In this document: positions 1 through 9,140 of the stretch, one piece after another
How the letters are laid out: every line of letters starts with the position of its first letter
Position numbering within the stretch: position 1 is the first letter of the stretch
Assembly: GCA_025965735.1 (NCBI GenBank)
Contig: JAOPWK010000283.1
Span: forward strand, 1-23,629
From: Frankiales bacterium
Lineage (GTDB): Bacteria > Actinomycetota > Actinomycetes > Mycobacteriales > SCTD01
Length of the DNA: 23,629 bases
Direction: 5' to 3'
Made by a program: the position numbers and the translations under genes
Notes under the pieces: generated by a model
Told to the model about the DNA's origin: nothing
The model's database searches: none
Seen by the model: only the letters and a program-made list of their open reading frames with translations

Positions 1-2
1 CG

Positions 3-1232
3 ACGCCCACGCAGTGGGACAACTCCTACTGGGAGACCCTCTTCAGCTGGGACTGGGAGCTGGTCGAGAGCCCGGCCGGCGCCAAGCAGTGGCAGCCGAA
101 GAACCCCGAGGCGCAGGAGCTCGTCGCAGACGCGCACATCGAGGGCAAGAAGAACCCGCCGATGATGTCCACGGCCGACATGGCCCTCCGGGTCGACCCC
201 GAGCTCCGCGCGATCTCGGAGCGGTTCCGCGACGAGCCGGAGCTCTTCGCAGACTCCTACGCTCGCGCGTGGTTCAAGCTGCTGCACCGCGACATGGGCC
301 CGAAGAGCCGCTACCTGGGGCCGGACGTGCCGCAGGAGGAGCTCATCTGGCAGGACCCGGTGCCGGCCGTGGACCACGCGCTGATCAGCGACTCCGACGC
401 TGCCGAGCTGAAGCGCGCGATCCTCGCCTCCGGCCTGTCGGTCTCGCAGCTGGTGCACACGGCCTGGTCCGCCGCGGCGTCCTACCGCACGACGGACAAG
501 CGCGGTGGCGCGAACGGCGCCCGGCTGCGCCTCGAGCCGCAGCAGTCGTGGGCGGTCAACGCGGGCACCGCCGGCGTCGTCGCCAAGCTGGACGAGGTCC
601 GCAAGGCGTTCGGCAAGCCGGTCTCGCTCGCGGACACGATCGTGCTGGCCGGCTGCGCCGGTGTCGAGAAGGCCGCTGTGGACGCCGGTGTCGACATCAC
701 CGTGCCGTTCACGCCGGGCCGCACCGACGCCTCGCAGGAGCAGACCGACGTCGACGGCATGAAGTGGCTCGAGCCGCGGGCCGACGGCTTCCGCAACTGG
801 GTGAAGCCCGGTGCGAAGCTCACGCCCGAGCAGCTGCTCATCGACCGGGCGTACCTGCTCGAGCTGACTGTCAAGGAGCTCGTCGTCCTCGTCGGCGGCC
901 TGCGCGTCCTCGGCGCGAACACCGGTGGCGTCCAGCACGGCGTGTTCACCGACAACGTCGGCGTCCTGTCGCAGGACTTCTTCAAGAACCTGCTCGACCT
1001 GTCCGTCTCGTGGCGCACGTCGACCAACGACGAGGGCGTGTACGAGGCCCTCGACGCCTCGGGCAACGTCGTCCGCACCGCGACCGCGGTCGACCTGGTC
1101 TTCGGGTCGAACTCGATCCTGCGCGGCATCGCTGAGGTGTACTCGTTCGCGGACACCAAGGAGAAGTTCGTTCAGGACTTCGTCGACGCGTGGGACAAGG
1201 TCATGATGCTGGACCGCTACGACGTGAAGTAG
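3..1232 (+). CDS. katG: Catalase-peroxidase KatG, 3' part
   Basis: This is the C-terminal ~409 residues of a bifunctional haem catalase-peroxidase, which removes hydrogen peroxide in the cytoplasm. The reading frame is open from base 3, so the gene begins outside the window; the family is about 730-750 residues. Recognisable stretches are WDNSYWETLFSWDWEL, the KNPPMMSTADMALRVDP segment, DMGPKSRYLGPDVP, and the C-terminal domain with VLVGGLRVLGANTGG and the ending VMMLDRYDVK. These match KatG closely along the whole length, and no frameshift or stop interrupts the frame. The C-terminal domain carries no haem but is needed to shape the active site. In actinobacteria a furA repressor gene usually sits upstream of katG; that region is not visible here. 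A strong hairpin follows 16 bases after the stop. Identification is secure. Confidence 0.96.
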   Translation, partial: TPTQWDNSYWETLFSWDWELVESPAGAKQWQPKNPEAQELVADAHIEGKKNPPMMSTADMALRVDPELRAISERFRDEPELFADSYARAWFKLLHRDMGPKSRYLGPDVPQEELIWQDPVPAVDHALISDSDAAELKRAILASGLSVSQLVHTAWSAAASYRTTDKRGGANGARLRLEPQQSWAVNAGTAGVVAKLDEVRKAFGKPVSLADTIVLAGCAGVEKAAVDAGVDITVPFTPGRTDASQEQTDVDGMKWLEPRADGFRNWVKPGAKLTPEQLLIDRAYLLELTVKELVVLVGGLRVLGANTGGVQHGVFTDNVGVLSQDFFKNLLDLSVSWRTSTNDEGVYEALDASGNVVRTATAVDLVFGSNSILRGIAEVYSFADTKEKFVQDFVDAWDKVMMLDRYDVK

Positions 1233-1248
1233 TACCCGCTCGTCCGGA

Positions 1249-1280
1249 CGCCCCGGTCTGCCTCGCGGCAGGCCGGGGCG
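1249..1280 (+). terminator. Rho-independent-type terminator of katG
   Basis: A 14-base-pair stem (1249-1262 with 1267-1280, one G-T pair) closes a 4-base TCGC loop. It starts 16 bases after the katG stop and is followed by TTCTGCTGTC, a weak T-rich tail typical of high-GC actinobacteria. It is placed to end katG transcription. Confidence 0.8.
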
Positions 1281-1433
1281 TTCTGCTGTCAGGGGGCTCC
1301 CGGGCAGGGTCGGCCCGGACCGCGCGCGCCGAGCGCCGGCTGCCCGCCCCGGCCGGACCGGAAGCCGCGCTCCCACGGCCACCGCCCTGCTGCTAGAGGC
1401 CTCCGACAGCTCCGGCGGGGCCCTGTGGACGTG

Positions 1434-1565
1434 CTACTGCCTCGGCGGCAGGGACGCGGCGCACGCGCAGCCCCGGTCCACCCATGTCCGGAGGACGGCG
1501 TCGTCGTCCAGCGCCTGCGCTGCCACCCGGAGCCAGCCGCGCATCGGTCGGTCCTGCATGACGAA
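1434..1565 (-). pseudogene. TfoX N-terminal-domain protein, C-terminal fragment
   Basis: Read on the minus strand, this frame gives VMQDRPMRGWLRVAAQALDD, then WVDRGCACAASLPPRQ and a TAG stop (1436-1434). The pattern R-P-M-R/K-G-W, then an A-x-x-L-x-D-D stretch, W-V-x-R-G and a final SLPP(K/R) is the usual C-terminal end of small TfoX_N-domain proteins (about 100-115 residues), named after the competence regulator TfoX/Sxy; most actinobacterial members have no known role. Only the last ~43 residues are present. Upstream of about base 1566 the frame turns into arginine-rich nonsense and overlaps the ligase remnant on the other strand. The gene has lost its start and glycine-rich core, so it cannot make a functional protein. 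Assignment rests on the motif pattern alone. Confidence 0.6.
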
Positions 1566-1570
1566 CGGGC

Positions 1571-1753
1571 ACCTCGTACGTCGTGCACGCCCGGCCCGAG
1601 CTCGTCGTGGAGATCGCCTTCGACGGCGTGCAGACCTCGCCGCGCTACCCGGGCGGGGTGGCGCTGCGGTTCGTTCGGGTGCTGCGCTACCGGCCGGACT
1701 AGACGGCGCCGGAGGCGGACGTGATCGACGCGGTGCTGGCGCTGCTGCCCTGA
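1571..1753 (+). pseudogene. ATP-dependent DNA ligase, C-terminal fragment
   Basis: The plus-strand frame reads TSYVVHARPELVVEIAFDGV, then QTSPRYPGGVALRFVRVLRY and RPD, a TAG stop at 1700-1702, then TAPEADVIDAVLALLP and TGA at 1751-1753. This is the OB-fold end of actinobacterial ATP-dependent DNA ligases, where RPELVVEIAFDGVQ-SPRYPGGVALRF-RV-RYRPDK is strongly conserved. The in-frame TAG falls where most homologues have lysine, consistent with a single AAG-to-TAG change. Only about 60 of roughly 500 residues remain, and a stop at 1559-1561 closes the frame upstream. Conservation up to the normal end of the protein shows it is a true gene remnant and not a chance frame. It lies head to head with the TfoX fragment and just beyond the 3' end of the helicase-associated gene. 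Confidence 0.8.
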
Positions 1754-1755
1754 GC

Positions 1756-3846
1756 TCAGCGCACCGCGGCGAGAATCCGGTCGACGACCGGTTCGACGTC
1801 CTCGTTGCTCCGCACCGGCAGCGGCGCGAGGCGGGCGGCAGTGGCCGTTGCACGCCGCACCGCCGGCCCCGACGCCTCTCCTGCCGCACCCTCGACCACG
1901 GCCGGCACGCCCGCGGCACGCAAGGCGGTCACGGTGGCGGCGACGGCGCCGCGGGAGACCGCGACCCCCGGCGCGACCCGACGCACGCCGAGCTTGGCCA
2001 GGGCCTTGCCGGCCGGCCCCTTCGACGACAGGGCGGTGGCCAGCATCGTGTCGTCGTCCACAACGACGTACGAGGCGGCGCTCCCGACGCGCGCCCGGCC
2101 GTGCCGCCGGTAGGCGTCGCGCACGAGGTAGGCCATCGCCTGCGGCAGCGTTCCCGCGTACTGCTCCAGGACCTCGAGGACCTGTTCGGCCCTGTCGCCG
2201 TCGTCGTACGCACGACCGAGCGAGGCCTCAGTGACACGCCAGATGGTCGCCTGGGCGGAGGACTCCACGGTGGCGATCCGGTCCAGGGCGAGCCGCATCG
2301 CCCGCGTCGGACGCCCCGTGCAGATCAGCGTCGAGTCGGCCTGCGCGAGAACCCGCGACTCCCCCGCCCCCGCCGCCGCCGCCAGCGCCTGGTCCATGTC
2401 GCTGCCGGCAAGCAGCGGACCCAGCAGCGGGCTGGCAGCGCCGTCGACGAGCAGCCCGAGCAGCACCGCCTCTGCCAGCACGTCCTCGCGCAGTGTTCGT
2501 TCGGCGACCAGCGATGCCTTGTCCGCGGCGCCGCGGCGCGCCTCCGGCCAGCGCTCGTGCCACCGGTCCAGCCACTGCCCGACGGAGCGGGCCTCGCCCT
2601 GGTCCGCGTCCAGCAGCCGCACGAGGCGATCTCGAGCAAGGCGCACCCTGCTGTCGTACGCGCTGAAGGTCAGGGCCGCCTTGAGACGGCTGCGGGAGGA
2701 CGGAGGATCGCTCGCGGCCAGCCACGCCCGCACCAGGTCGGACCAGCGCTCGCCGTCGTCGCGTGCCGACCAGGCACGCTCGCCGCTGGCCGGCCTCAGG
2801 TCCTTGCTGGTGGTGCCGACGGCGCCGACGCCGCGGAGCAGGAGTAGGCCGGTGGCGACGTCGGCGGGATCGGCGTCGAGCTCCTTGGCCAGCCCGCGCA
2901 GCTCCTTGACGCCGACGCCGCCGCTGCCGATCAGCCCGACGGGGGCGGACCCCAGGCGGCGCAGCAACGCGTCGCACAGCGTGAGCACGGAACTGACGGC
3001 TGCTGCGCCGGCAGCGGCGAGCTCGTCCGGGCCTACCCGCCGTCCGCGGGCGGGCACCGTGACCGGGAACCGGGTCACTGCCGGGTAGCGCAGGGCCAGC
3101 CCCACTTCGCGGGGCAGCTCCACGGTGCCGCTCGCCGTCACCGCGAGCAGCCCGACCTGCAGCAGCTGCTGCACGGCGCGGTCCTCCGGCGGGCGGCCCT
3201 CCCAGACGTTCAGGCCGGGCTCGCGCAGCACCGGTCCCTCTCGGTCGTACCGCTGGAGCACTGCCAGCTGCTCCGGCGGGAGCCTGTCGAAGGAGTCGGC
3301 GAGCTCCGCGGTGCTGGACAGCACCGCGGCCAGCAGCTCGCGCGCTGCCGCCTTGCTGCGTGGCGCGCGCTCCCCATAGAGGGCGAGCAGCCGCTCGAGC
3401 TCGTAGAGCGGGGTGTGCTCGTGCACGAGGGCGCTCGGGCGGCCGAGCCCGAGCGGGACGGGCAGGTACTGCCGGAGCATGCCGATCGGGCGCAGCCCGG
3501 TCTCGGTGACCAGCAGGCGGTCCCGCAGATCGTCCAGGGCCGCGAGCACCGCGTCGCGATCGGCGTCGGGATCCAGCCCCAGCAGGTCGTCCTCGTCAGC
3601 CGCGTCGACCAGCAGCACCACCGCTTCGAGCACGGCCCGCTGCGCTGCGGGCAGGTCGGCGACGGCCGTGTGCGTGCTCTGCGGAGACGTCGCGAGGCGG
3701 GCCAGTTCAGCGAGGTCGCGTGCGGCCTGCAGGTCGGGCCGCAACGACAGCAGCCGGACCAACCGGTCACGCGGCCAGCCGGCCAGCTCGTTCGCCAGAG
3801 GCACGCGAAGGAGATTATCTGTTCGCCGGACCAGGTCGGGGTGCAC
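1756..3846 (-). CDS. XPB/Ssl2-like helicase-associated protein
   Basis: This 696-residue protein belongs to the actinobacterial group annotated as helicase-associated (XPB/Ssl2-like, N-terminal domain), of which Mycobacterium Rv0862c, beside an XPB helicase gene, is a known example. The C-terminal third carries the family features: LAQADSTLICTGRPTRAMRL, then a YDDGDRAEQVLEVLEQYAG helix, LPQAMAYLVRDAYRRHGRARVG and ASYVVVDDDTML. The N-terminal half is leucine- and arginine-rich winged-helix-like repeats (DLLGLDPDADRDAVLAALDDLRDRLLV and similar). No Walker motifs are present, so it is not itself a helicase. The likely start is GTG at 3846-3844, with no obvious ribosome binding site; a nearby alternative cannot be excluded. 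It lies 216 bases downstream of recD on the same strand. No XPB helicase gene is visible in the window. The molecular role is unproven; a DNA-repair link is inference. Confidence 0.85.
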   Translation of the reverse strand: MHPDLVRRTDNLLRVPLANELAGWPRDRLVRLLSLRPDLQAARDLAELARLATSPQSTHTAVADLPAAQRAVLEAVVLLVDAADEDDLLGLDPDADRDAVLAALDDLRDRLLVTETGLRPIGMLRQYLPVPLGLGRPSALVHEHTPLYELERLLALYGERAPRSKAAARELLAAVLSSTAELADSFDRLPPEQLAVLQRYDREGPVLREPGLNVWEGRPPEDRAVQQLLQVGLLAVTASGTVELPREVGLALRYPAVTRFPVTVPARGRRVGPDELAAAGAAAVSSVLTLCDALLRRLGSAPVGLIGSGGVGVKELRGLAKELDADPADVATGLLLLRGVGAVGTTSKDLRPASGERAWSARDDGERWSDLVRAWLAASDPPSSRSRLKAALTFSAYDSRVRLARDRLVRLLDADQGEARSVGQWLDRWHERWPEARRGAADKASLVAERTLREDVLAEAVLLGLLVDGAASPLLGPLLAGSDMDQALAAAAGAGESRVLAQADSTLICTGRPTRAMRLALDRIATVESSAQATIWRVTEASLGRAYDDGDRAEQVLEVLEQYAGTLPQAMAYLVRDAYRRHGRARVGSAASYVVVDDDTMLATALSSKGPAGKALAKLGVRRVAPGVAVSRGAVAATVTALRAAGVPAVVEGAAGEASGPAVRRATATAARLAPLPVRSNEDVEPVVDRILAAVR

Positions 3847-4062
3847 GCGCCAGCGGCCGACGTGACGCTGCGCTCGGTGCGCGCGTCACCGGCGAGGTTG
3901 CCGGTCGAGGCGGCTCGGGAAGTGCTCCTCGCCGTAGCAGGATGCGGCCTGTCGAGACCGGCTTCCCGGCCCTCCGGGCGGGGTGGCCCGTGCTCCAGCG
4001 AACCTCAAGGCAGCACGGCCGCTCTGGTCGAACAGGCAGGGACAGGGTCGACCGGGCGCTGC

Positions 4063-5886
4063 TCAGACCATGACGCGGCGCAGGCCGCTGGCCCGCAGCA
4101 CCTGCTGCTCGACCGCCGCGCGCACCGACTCCTCGCTGCCCAGCACCCGCACGTGCTTGCGGGCACGGGTGATGGCTGTGTAGAGCAGCTCGCGGGTCAG
4201 CAACGACGACGCCGCGTCGGGCAGCACCACGGTGACGGTGTCGTACTGGCTGCCCTGGCTGCGGTGGATCGTCATGGCGTAGACCGTCTGCACGTCGGCC
4301 AGCCGGCCCGGGTGCAGCTGCACGGGGCTGCTCCCCCGCCCGAGCGCCGCGACCAGCTCCTCGCCGCGGCGCAGGACGACGCCGGTGTCGCCGTTGTAGA
4401 CGCCGGCCTCGTGGTCGTTCCTGGTGACGAGCAGCGGCTGTCCGGCGTACCACCGCGAGACCTCCAACGGCCGGCCGGTCGACGCGCTGACCCAGTCGCG
4501 GGCGTGCCGCGACCACTCGGTGACGCCGAACCGCCCGCGGCGGTGCGCGCACAGCAGCTTGTGCAGCTCGAGCGCCTCGAGCGCAGCCGCCGCGGACCCC
4601 GCCTCAGCGGCGGACGTCACGGCAGCAGCGGACGACACCACATCCTGCTCGAGCGCAGCGGTGTCGCCGGTGACGTGAAAGGACACGTGCGGCCCGCCCG
4701 CCGCGAGCAGCTCCAGCGCGCGGTCGGCGTGCCCGTCGCGCACTGCCGCAGCCAGGTCCCCGATCGGCTTGGGGAAGCGGCGACCGCGGGCCAGCCGCAC
4801 CACGCCGTTGCGCAGCTGCTCGCGCTCGGCCGGCGAGACGGCGTCCTCGTGGGCGCTCGCTGGAGCAGTCAGATCCGGGCCGACCAGCTGCTCGACCACC
4901 GTGTCGTGGCCGGACGGCACGGGACGGGCCACCAGGTCGGCCAGCACCGCGCCCGCGTCGATGGAGGTCAGCTGGTCAGGGTCGCCCACGAGGATCAGCC
5001 GCGCGTCCGGACGGACCGCCTCCAGCAGCCGCGCCATCATCGTGAGCGACACCATCGACGTCTCGTCCACGACGACCACGTCGTACGGCAGGCGGTTGGA
5101 GGCGTTGTGCCGGAACCGCGTCTTGCTGTCCGGCCGCCAGCCGAGCAGCCGGTGCAGCGTCATCGCGGTCAGCTCCGCCGGCAGGCCGAGCGAACCGGCC
5201 TGCTCGGCCACCGACTCCTGCAGGCGCGCCGCCGCCTTGCCCGTGGGGGCCGCCATGGCGACCCGCAGCCCCGGCCGGTCCAGCAGCGCCAGGACGCGCG
5301 CCACCGTGGTCGTCTTGCCCGTGCCGGGGCCGCCGGCCAGGATCGTCGTCCACCTCGTCGCCGCGAGCGCGACCGCGACGCGCTGCCGGTCAGGGGCTTT
5401 CGCCCCGACGAACAGCGACGCCAGCCGCTCCGTCAGCTGCTCCACCTCCTGCGGCGGCCGGGTCACGGCGCGGTCGTCCAGGGTGTGCCGCACCAGCTGC
5501 TCCTGGCGCCAGTAGCGGTCCAGGTAGAGCAGCGGCCCGCGGTCGGTGTCCACGAGGCGCAGCGGCTGCAGCGTCCCGACCTCCGACGCGACGACCAGCG
5601 GGCTGCGGCGCAAGGCGTCCACCACCGCAGAGACCGGCGGCCACGGGAGGACGCCGACGTCCAGCTCGGACTCCTCGTCGACGGTCACGTCCTGCATCCG
5701 GTCCAGCTCGAGGCAGGTGGAACCGAGGCGGACGGCGCGCACCGCCAGCGCCGCGGCCAGCAGCACCGGCTCGGACGCCTCCCGCGCGAGCGCGCCCAGT
5801 CGCTCCGCCACGTGCACATCAGCGGCCTCGAGCACCCCCGCAGCGTTGAAGACCGCCAGCAGCCCGGTGGCCGCCACCACCTTCAC
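4063..5886 (-). CDS. recD: RecBCD enzyme subunit RecD (exodeoxyribonuclease V alpha)
   Basis: RecD is the 5'-to-3' superfamily 1B helicase subunit of RecBCD, which unwinds and degrades double-strand ends and loads RecA. The 607-residue protein has a RecD N-terminal region (about 1-150), Walker A GGPGTGKTTT (about 185-194), Walker B VVVDETSM (about 271-278), GDPDQLTSIDAGAVL straight after, and the C-terminal motifs TIHRSQGSQYDTV and LYTAITRARKHVRVLG. Length and motif order fit RecD. The start is GTG at 5886-5884, overlapping the recB stop as GTGA, which implies translational coupling. It is the last of the three rec genes. All helicase motifs appear intact. Confidence 0.96.
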   Translation of the reverse strand: MKVVAATGLLAVFNAAGVLEAADVHVAERLGALAREASEPVLLAAALAVRAVRLGSTCLELDRMQDVTVDEESELDVGVLPWPPVSAVVDALRRSPLVVASEVGTLQPLRLVDTDRGPLLYLDRYWRQEQLVRHTLDDRAVTRPPQEVEQLTERLASLFVGAKAPDRQRVAVALAATRWTTILAGGPGTGKTTTVARVLALLDRPGLRVAMAAPTGKAAARLQESVAEQAGSLGLPAELTAMTLHRLLGWRPDSKTRFRHNASNRLPYDVVVVDETSMVSLTMMARLLEAVRPDARLILVGDPDQLTSIDAGAVLADLVARPVPSGHDTVVEQLVGPDLTAPASAHEDAVSPAEREQLRNGVVRLARGRRFPKPIGDLAAAVRDGHADRALELLAAGGPHVSFHVTGDTAALEQDVVSSAAAVTSAAEAGSAAAALEALELHKLLCAHRRGRFGVTEWSRHARDWVSASTGRPLEVSRWYAGQPLLVTRNDHEAGVYNGDTGVVLRRGEELVAALGRGSSPVQLHPGRLADVQTVYAMTIHRSQGSQYDTVTVVLPDAASSLLTRELLYTAITRARKHVRVLGSEESVRAAVEQQVLRASGLRRVMV

Positions 5887-8800
5887 GACGAACCGGCCAG
5901 CAGGTCCGACAGCCCGGTCACCAGCGACGTCGGGGGGTTCCAGTCGAACACCCCGCAGCCGGGCGGGGTGTCGGGTCCGACCATGCCGCGCACGAACAGG
6001 TACTGCACTCCGCCCAGGTGCACGCCGGGGTCGTAGCCGGGCTGCCGCCAGCGCAGGAAGCGGTGCAGCGCCACGGCGTAGAGCAGTGCCTGCAGCGGGT
6101 AGTGCGCGCGCAGCATCTCGGCCGCCATGGCCTCCCGCGTGTAGTGCAGCGCGGTGAGGTCGCCGCGGGCGAGCCGGTTGGTCTTGTAGTCCACGACGAC
6201 GTACGACGGGCCGGCCAGCCGCAGCACCGCGTCGATGCTGCCGGACAGGTAGCCGCGCAGCGCCGGCGCCTCGACCGTCTCCAGCAGGTCGGCGTACGGC
6301 GCCAGCAGGTCGTCCGCAGGCACCGTCGTGCGCAGCAGCGCCGCAACGTCCCGCAGCGTCGCCTGCACCGCCGTCACGGAGTCGCCGCCGGACAGCGGCA
6401 GCTCGAAGTCCATCTCCGCCAGCCGATCCGCGGGCATGACGTCCGCCAGCGTGCCGCCTTCGCCCAAGGGCGTCCGCAGCACCGGCAGCAGCGCGGCGGC
6501 CAGGGCGGCCGGATCGACCGGTGCCAGCCGACGCGCCACCGCCTCCCGCGCCCGGAGCAGGAGCTCGGCGCTGAGGTCGTCAGCGGACGTGTCCACGTCC
6601 TCCAGCACCTCGTGCACCAGCGTGCCGAAGGCCGCTCCCGCCGGAAGGTCGTTCATGGTGGACGGCGGACCGCTCAGGGTCACGTCGACGGGCGGCGGCT
6701 CGCCCGGCTCGTCCGTGCGCTCCGGCTGCTCGGGCTCGCTGCTCACGCGCGGAGCGTCGTGCGCCGCCGAGGTGAGGGCGGAGTACGAGGTGCGCCGCCA
6801 GGTCATGTCCAGCGTCCGGGCGAAGCGGGCGGCGGCGAGCTCCGGGGCGTCCTCCTGCGGCGGGTCCCAGTGCGCGGGAGGGATCTGCTTCGGCACCTGC
6901 TCGAGGGAGATCTCGTCCGGCCATGCCCAGTGCGCCAGCCGCGCGTGCGCCGCCGCGTCCTCAGGCACGGGTGGCCGCGCGGCGGGCTCCGGGTCGCCCT
7001 CCGTACGTCCCAGCAGGAGCCGGTGCAGCGGCGACCCGGCGGTGACCGCGGACGGCGCCCACCACACGACGACCTGGCACATCGCACGGGTGAGCGCGAC
7101 GTAGAGCAGGCGCAGCTCCTCGCCGGCGTCCTCGGCGTCGGACACCTTCTTGCGCTCGGCGTAGCCGGGGCCGTCCCTGCCGCCGACGTCCAGCACGCGG
7201 GTGCCGTCCGGGTCGTGCAGGAGCAGCGTCGCCTGCTGCGGGTTCTTCGCGCCGTCCCAGCCGTACGGCACGTAGACGATCGGGAACTCCAGGCCCTTGC
7301 TGGCGTGCACCGTGACGATCTGCACGGCAGCGGCGTCGGTCTCCAGTCGCCGGCTGCGCTCGGACAGGCTGCCGCTGTCGGGGTCCTCGACCCGCTCCCC
7401 GAGCCAGGTGCTCAGGGCGCTCAGGCCGAGCGAGTCCTCGACCGCAGCCCGGTTGAGCACCTGCGCGAGATGGCGCAGGTCGGTCAGCTGCCGCTCCCCC
7501 GCCTGCACCGACAGCAACCGGCTCTCCAGCTGCGTCTGCGACGCCAGCCGCTCGAAAGCCGCTGCCAGGCCGGCTTCCTCGAAGCGCGCCGCGGCGTCGC
7601 GCACCAGTGTCGCGACCTCGTCGAGGCCGCTCAAGCCGGCCGTGAGGAGCCGCTCCGCCGACCAGCCGATCAGCGGCGTGAGCGCGGCCAGGCGCACCCG
7701 GGCGAGGCGGTGCGGCTGCTCGAGGGCCTGCAGCAGCCAGAGCCAGTCGCGCGCGCTCTGCGTCGCAAAGACGCTGGTGCTGCTGGAGACCACGCACGGG
7801 ACCCCGGCACGCTCCAGCGCGCTCTGCACGGCCCGCACGTGCCTGTGCCGTCGGGCCAGGACGGCGATGTCACCCGGACGGACCGCGCGCGGCGCGCCGT
7901 CCAGGTCGATCAGCGGCGCGCTCTCGAGCAGCCGGACGATGTCGGCGGCGACGTCGGCGGCGACCTTCTCGCGCACCGGCGGCAGCAGCGGGAAGCCGTT
8001 CCTGCCGATCGGGCCGACGCCCGTGCGGTCGAGCACGCGCAGGCGCATCGGCGGCTGACCGGCGAGCCGACCGGTCGTGTGGGCCGGATCGACGTGCCGG
8101 ACCAGGATCCGCGGATGCCCGAGAGCTGCGCCGCCGTAGAGGTGCTCCAACGCCCGCAGCAGGCCCTGGTCGCTGCGCCAGTTCGTGGCCAGCGTCTGGT
8201 GCTGCTCGCTGGCACCGACGGCGTCGAGGTAGCTGAGCACCTCGGCGCCGCGGAAGGCGTAGATGGCCTGCTTGGGGTCGCCGATGAGCACCAGCGCGAC
8301 GTGGCCGTGAAAGGCCCGGCGCAGGATCTCCCACTGCACGGGGTCGGTGTCCTGGAACTCGTCGACCAGCACCACCGTGTACCGCGAACGCAGCCGCCTG
8401 CAGGCCGCCTCGCCCCGCACCGGATCGGCGAGGACGTCCCGGAGGAGCACGAGCAGGTCGTCGAAGTCGCGCACCCCGACCAGCCGCTTGCGCCGCTCGA
8501 GCTCCTTGCGCGCGGCGATCCCGAGGCCCACCCGCTGGCCGGCGCCCGAGGCGCGGTCGGCGTCCGCCGGCTCGAGCCGGGCGGCGCCGTCGCGGGTCGC
8601 CTCCCGCGCGACCTCGCGCGCCTCCCTGGCAGAGAGCTGCGGCAGGTCGGCCCCGTGTGGCGCGAACTTGCGCAGGTAGAGGTCGTCGACCACCTCGCGC
8701 AGCAGGTCGTCCACGGACTCGACCATCGTCACGCCCGGCTCGTGGTCGCCGGACATGCCGAGGCTGTCCAGCACCTGCTGGCAGAAGCTGTGCGTGGTGG

Positions 8801-9140
8801 CGATGGTGGCGGCGTCGAACTGCGACAGGGCGTGTCGCAGCCGCTGCCGGCGCAGCACCAGCTCCCCAGGGCTGCAGCGCGACAGGTGCTGCACGAGTTC
8901 GTCTCCACGGTCGGCCTTTCCGAGTGCCCGTGCGGTGGAGGTGAGCCGCTCCCGCACGCGTTCCCGCAGCTCCTGGGTGGCGGCGCGGCCGAAGGTCGCG
9001 AGCATCAGCTCGGACAGCTCCGCGTGCCCTTCCGCGACGTAGCGGGTCGCCAGCGCCGCGATGGTCCAGGTCTTGCCCGTGCCGGCGCTGGCCTCCAGCA
9101 CCGTCGTCCCGGTCGGCAGCGCCCCGTAGAGGTCGCTCAC
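5883..9140 (-). CDS. recB: RecBCD enzyme subunit RecB (exodeoxyribonuclease V beta)
   Basis: RecB is the 3'-to-5' UvrD-like helicase and the only nuclease subunit of RecBCD. I chose GTG at 9140-9138 (about 1085 residues): it overlaps the recC stop as GTGA and has GGAGG about ten bases upstream. An ATG 13 codons further up would add an MVAAARARGGGG-like leader inside recC. Walker A is ASAGTGKTW (about 17-25), motif II VLVDEFQDTDPVQWE (about 256-270), then IGDPKQAIYAFRGAEV, and motif V VTVHASKGLEFPIVYVPY. The nuclease domain has GSIDAVLRL, then VVVDYKTNRL (about 981-990) and YPLQALLYAVALHRFL, so the acidic and lysine active-site residues are present. It is somewhat shorter than enterobacterial RecB (~1180), as is usual in actinobacteria. 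Confidence 0.96.
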   Translation of the reverse strand: MSDLYGALPTGTTVLEASAGTGKTWTIAALATRYVAEGHAELSELMLATFGRAATQELRERVRERLTSTARALGKADRGDELVQHLSRCSPGELVLRRQRLRHALSQFDAATIATTHSFCQQVLDSLGMSGDHEPGVTMVESVDDLLREVVDDLYLRKFAPHGADLPQLSAREAREVAREATRDGAARLEPADADRASGAGQRVGLGIAARKELERRKRLVGVRDFDDLLVLLRDVLADPVRGEAACRRLRSRYTVVLVDEFQDTDPVQWEILRRAFHGHVALVLIGDPKQAIYAFRGAEVLSYLDAVGASEQHQTLATNWRSDQGLLRALEHLYGGAALGHPRILVRHVDPAHTTGRLAGQPPMRLRVLDRTGVGPIGRNGFPLLPPVREKVAADVAADIVRLLESAPLIDLDGAPRAVRPGDIAVLARRHRHVRAVQSALERAGVPCVVSSSTSVFATQSARDWLWLLQALEQPHRLARVRLAALTPLIGWSAERLLTAGLSGLDEVATLVRDAAARFEEAGLAAAFERLASQTQLESRLLSVQAGERQLTDLRHLAQVLNRAAVEDSLGLSALSTWLGERVEDPDSGSLSERSRRLETDAAAVQIVTVHASKGLEFPIVYVPYGWDGAKNPQQATLLLHDPDGTRVLDVGGRDGPGYAERKKVSDAEDAGEELRLLYVALTRAMCQVVVWWAPSAVTAGSPLHRLLLGRTEGDPEPAARPPVPEDAAAHARLAHWAWPDEISLEQVPKQIPPAHWDPPQEDAPELAAARFARTLDMTWRRTSYSALTSAAHDAPRVSSEPEQPERTDEPGEPPPVDVTLSGPPSTMNDLPAGAAFGTLVHEVLEDVDTSADDLSAELLLRAREAVARRLAPVDPAALAAALLPVLRTPLGEGGTLADVMPADRLAEMDFELPLSGGDSVTAVQATLRDVAALLRTTVPADDLLAPYADLLETVEAPALRGYLSGSIDAVLRLAGPSYVVVDYKTNRLARGDLTALHYTREAMAAEMLRAHYPLQALLYAVALHRFLRWRQPGYDPGVHLGGVQYLFVRGMVGPDTPPGCGVFDWNPPTSLVTGLSDLLAGSS

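Noticed and set aside
1281..1433. Possible small gene between the katG terminator and the TfoX remnant
   Set aside because: Open frames here are low-complexity Ala/Arg/Pro and match nothing; treated as empty.
4026..4053. Six-base inverted repeat GGTCGA/TCGACC after the recD stop as a terminator
   Set aside because: The stem is short and the loop is 16 bases with no T-tract; too weak to call.
3415..6036. Long plus-strand open frame (873 codons) opposite the helicase-associated gene and recD
   Set aside because: It is antisense to two genes with clear motifs and has a low-complexity Arg/Gln/His/Pro composition typical of high-GC shadow frames.
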